A stretch of 64,000 bases of DNA from NCBI RefSeq assembly GCF_013367775.1, contig NZ_CP055157.1:1529001-1593000 (forward strand), given 5' to 3'. The stretch's first letter is position 1. Every line of letters starts with the position of its first letter. The position numbers and the translations under genes were made by a program. A model generated the notes under the pieces. That model had not been told where the DNA came from and searched no databases. It worked only from the letters and a program-made list of their open reading frames with translations. Below are positions 61,875 through 64,000 of the stretch, in pieces. The DNA is from Microbulbifer sp. YPW1 (GTDB lineage: Bacteria > Pseudomonadota > Gammaproteobacteria > Pseudomonadales > Cellvibrionaceae).

Positions 61875-62762
61875 ATGGCCAAGGTAACCCTCGAGCAGTG
61901 GCGCATGTTTCAGGCGGTAGTGGAGCACGGCGGCTTCTCCCAGGCCGCGGAGGCAGTGCACAAGAGCCAATCCTCGATCAATCACGCGGTACACAAATTA
62001 CAGGAGAGCCTCGGCGTGGCGCTGCTGGAGGTGCGCGGTCGCAAGGCGGAGCTCACTGATGCCGGTCGCGTCATGCTGAACCGCGCCGCGGGCCTGCTGG
62101 ACGAGGCGGAGGCACTGGAATCCGTGGCCGCGAGTCTCGCCGCCGGCACCGAAGCACAGCTACGGCTGGCGGTGGATGTGCTGTTTGACTACGAGGCACT
62201 GCTCAATGCGGTGGAGCGTTTTACCGCAGAATATCCCCATACCCGCCTGGAACTCCGCGAGACGGTGCTGTCCGGTGCCGAGGAACTGCTGCTCCAGCAG
62301 GAAGTGGACTTCATTATCACCGCGCGGGTACCTCAGGGGTTTGTCGGCGAGCCCATTTCCCGGGTCAAGTTCGTGCCGGTCGCTCACCCGGACCACCCCC
62401 TGCACCAGCTGGGACGTCCGGTTAATCGTGAGGACCTCAAGGCGAGCCGCCAGATCGTGATGCGCGACTCGGCGCTCAAGAACCGCCAGGATGCCGGCTG
62501 GCTGGGATCGGACCAGCGCATTACCGTCACCAACGTGCACACCTCCATCGAATTGATCGAGCGCGGCCTCGGTTTCGCCTGGCTGCCGCAGACCCGGATC
62601 CGCGATTCCCTGTCGGCGGATCGCCTGTTGCCCCTGCGCACCGAGGAGCCCTGGGAGCGGGATGTGAGTGTGTATCTGGTGTATGCGGATCAGGATCGCG
62701 CCGGACCGGCGGCCTGTCTGCTGTTGCGGGCGCTGCGCGAGGGGTTGTCCCCGCTGGATTGA
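61875..62762 (+). CDS. LysR-family transcriptional regulator
   Basis: The 295-residue product has the N-terminal winged helix-turn-helix (FQAVVEHGGFSQAAEAVHKSQSSINHAVHKLQ in parts, about 12-43) and a LysR substrate-binding domain. It is divergent from the pirin gene across a 139-base gap, so it likely controls pirin and itself. The inducer is unknown. Confidence 0.92.
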   Translation: MAKVTLEQWRMFQAVVEHGGFSQAAEAVHKSQSSINHAVHKLQESLGVALLEVRGRKAELTDAGRVMLNRAAGLLDEAEALESVAASLAAGTEAQLRLAVDVLFDYEALLNAVERFTAEYPHTRLELRETVLSGAEELLLQQEVDFIITARVPQGFVGEPISRVKFVPVAHPDHPLHQLGRPVNREDLKASRQIVMRDSALKNRQDAGWLGSDQRITVTNVHTSIELIERGLGFAWLPQTRIRDSLSADRLLPLRTEEPWERDVSVYLVYADQDRAGPAACLLLRALREGLSPLD

Positions 62763-62820
62763 TCGCCGCAGGTATTTTCCCCAGGCTAAACCAACACGAA
62801 ATTAAAACAGGATGTATGCA

Positions 62821-63807
62821 ATGGATCCGCTGGACACCGAAATCAACTGGGGGATCATCGGCTGTGGCGATGTCACCGAAGTAAAAAGTGGCCCCGCATT
62901 CAACAAGGTGGCCGGCTCCCGGTTGCTGGCGGTGATGCGTCGGGATCGGGAAAAGCTGCTGGACTACGCCGAGCGCCACGGTGTCCCCCGGACCCATGTG
63001 AGTGCCGACGACCTGATTCACGACCCCGAGATCGACGCCATCTATGTGGCCACGCCGCCGGGCAGCCATCGGGAGTACGCCCTCAAGATAGCGAGTGCTA
63101 ACAAACACTGCTGTCTGGAAAAGCCGATGGCGCTCAATTTTGCCGAGTGCGAGGAAATTGCCGCGGCGTTCGCGGGCAAGGAGGCGCAGCTGTTTGTCGC
63201 CTATTACCGTCGTTCCCTGCCCCGCTTCAATCAGGTGAAAGCGTGGATCGATAGCGGCGAGATCGGTGCCATTCGCCACATCAACTGGAGTTACTTTCGC
63301 CCGCCCTCCGCCGCGGACCTGTCGCCAGAATACGACTGGCGCACCGATCCGGCGGTTTCTGGCGGCGGTCATTTTGTCGATCTGGCCTGTCACGGCCTGG
63401 ATCTGTTTATTCATCTCGCCGGTGATATCCGCGATGCCAGGGGGATCGCCGTCAATCAGCAGGCCCTGTACGACGCCGAAGATGCGGTTTCCGCCTGCTG
63501 GGTATTTGACAGCGGCGCCACCGGTGCCGGCTTCTGGAATTTCGGCGCCAGTGAATACGGTGACGAGGTAGTGATCTACGGCAGCCGCGGCTGCATCCGT
63601 TTTTCGGTGTTTGCGGATAGACCGCTGGTGCTGGAAGGCAGTGACAGATCTGAAACCGTGGAAATTCCGCACCCGGAAAATATTCAGTACTTCCACATCG
63701 AGAACATGGTCAAACACCTGACGGGCAACGGCCAGCACCCGGTATCCGGCGCCGAGGGCGGCAAGGCGTCACGGATAATGGACCAGATTCTGGCGGGGCC
63801 CGGTTGA
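62821..63807 (+). CDS. Gfo/Idh/MocA-family oxidoreductase
   Basis: The 328-residue product has the NAD(P) Rossmann motif WGIIGCGDVTEVKSGPAF (about 10-27) and the family motif CLEKPMALNFAE, with the C-terminal Gfo/Idh/MocA domain. It likely oxidises a sugar or sugar derivative. I chose ATG 62821 because AGGA precedes it by 8 bases; an in-frame ATG at 62812 lacks a ribosome site. It is followed by a terminator. Confidence 0.9.
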   Translation: MDPLDTEINWGIIGCGDVTEVKSGPAFNKVAGSRLLAVMRRDREKLLDYAERHGVPRTHVSADDLIHDPEIDAIYVATPPGSHREYALKIASANKHCCLEKPMALNFAECEEIAAAFAGKEAQLFVAYYRRSLPRFNQVKAWIDSGEIGAIRHINWSYFRPPSAADLSPEYDWRTDPAVSGGGHFVDLACHGLDLFIHLAGDIRDARGIAVNQQALYDAEDAVSACWVFDSGATGAGFWNFGASEYGDEVVIYGSRGCIRFSVFADRPLVLEGSDRSETVEIPHPENIQYFHIENMVKHLTGNGQHPVSGAEGGKASRIMDQILAGPG

Positions 63808-63815
63808 GTCCCCGC

Positions 63816-63840
63816 AGCGCCTGTTTAAGGCGCTCTTTTG
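63816..63840 (+). terminator. Terminator after the Gfo/Idh/MocA gene
   Basis: Stem AGCGCC/GGCGCT with a 7-base loop, followed by CTTTTG. Confidence 0.7.
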
Positions 63841-63869
63841 CCGTTAATGGGCGCTTCCCTCCTAAAAAA

Positions 63870-63886
63870 TCGACGTTTTCCGTCGA
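63870..63886. repeat. Small inverted repeat upstream of the last gene
   Basis: TCGACG and CGTCGA with a 5-base spacer lie in the promoter region of the next gene. It may be an operator; evidence is thin. Confidence 0.3.
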
Positions 63887-63982
63887 AAATCTGCAATTTT
63901 TGTTTCGAAAACTCGAATTACACTGAACAGCGTTGTCACTCCATACACTTAGCTCTCTGTTAGTCCATTAGAGGGCTCGAGT

Positions 63983-64000
63983 ATGAGTAACGGTGTTATG
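63983..64000 (+). CDS. Start of a gene cut by the window end
   Basis: ATG at 63983 follows a GAGGG ribosome site at suitable spacing and reads MSNGVM before the window ends. No product can be assigned. Confidence 0.5.

Overview
The window is the chromosomal replication-origin neighbourhood of a moderately GC-rich, probably marine gammaproteobacterium. The gene order resembles Pseudomonas and Cellvibrionales: dnaA-dnaN-recF-gyrB run leftward, and rpmH-rnpA-yidD-yidC-mnmE, mnmG-rsmG-parA-parB and the atp operon run rightward. That order, glmR beside glmS, the GlyGly-CTERM surface protein and the TonB/Tat/cytochrome genes fit a Microbulbifer-like member of Cellvibrionales. The genus is an inference from gene order, not from a search.

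Layout. 1-3.0 kb: a FecA-like TonB-dependent receptor with a Fur-box-like site, divergent from a GNAT acetyltransferase. 3.0-9.8 kb: gyrB, recF, dnaN and dnaA on the minus strand; recF contains two perfect 16-bp parS sites. 9.8-10.4 kb: the probable oriC, with DnaA boxes. 10.4-14.5 kb: rpmH, rnpA, yidD, yidC, mnmE. 14.5-15.3 kb: a non-coding gap with a G-run tandem repeat, a second cluster of DnaA-box-like sites and an AT-rich stretch. 15.3-19.8 kb: mnmG, rsmG, parA, parB. 20.1-27.4 kb: atpIBEFHAGDC, with stem-loops in several intercistronic gaps.

27.8-38.9 kb: a secreted protein coupled to a secreted metzincin-like protease; a patatin-like lipase overlapping a gluzincin-like peptidase/TPR protein; a large TolB-propeller/amidohydrolase fusion; an FNT-family channel; a divergent CDF transporter. 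39.1-46.7 kb: the UDP-GlcNAc genes glmU, glmR and glmS, with a three-gene 2-oxoacid dehydrogenase operon (E1alpha, E1beta, E2) between glmU and glmR. 47.1-50.3 kb: a large calcium-repeat GlyGly-CTERM surface protein preceded by AT-rich DNA. 50.4-57.5 kb: an isochorismatase-fold protein, a VF530-type protein, a lipocalin lipoprotein, a Tat/GMC/triheme-cytochrome dehydrogenase operon, and a periplasmic protein paired with a class 3 lipase. 57.5-64.0 kb: KefB/C-like and NhaP-like antiporters, pirin with a divergent LysR regulator, a Gfo/Idh/MocA oxidoreductase and the first codons of another gene.

Functionally, the left half holds replication initiation, origin segregation, tRNA modification, membrane insertion and ATP synthesis. 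The right half mixes cell-wall precursor synthesis with periplasmic or surface hydrolases, respiratory sugar or alcohol oxidation and ion homeostasis. No rRNA, tRNA, CRISPR array, insertion sequence or prophage was seen.
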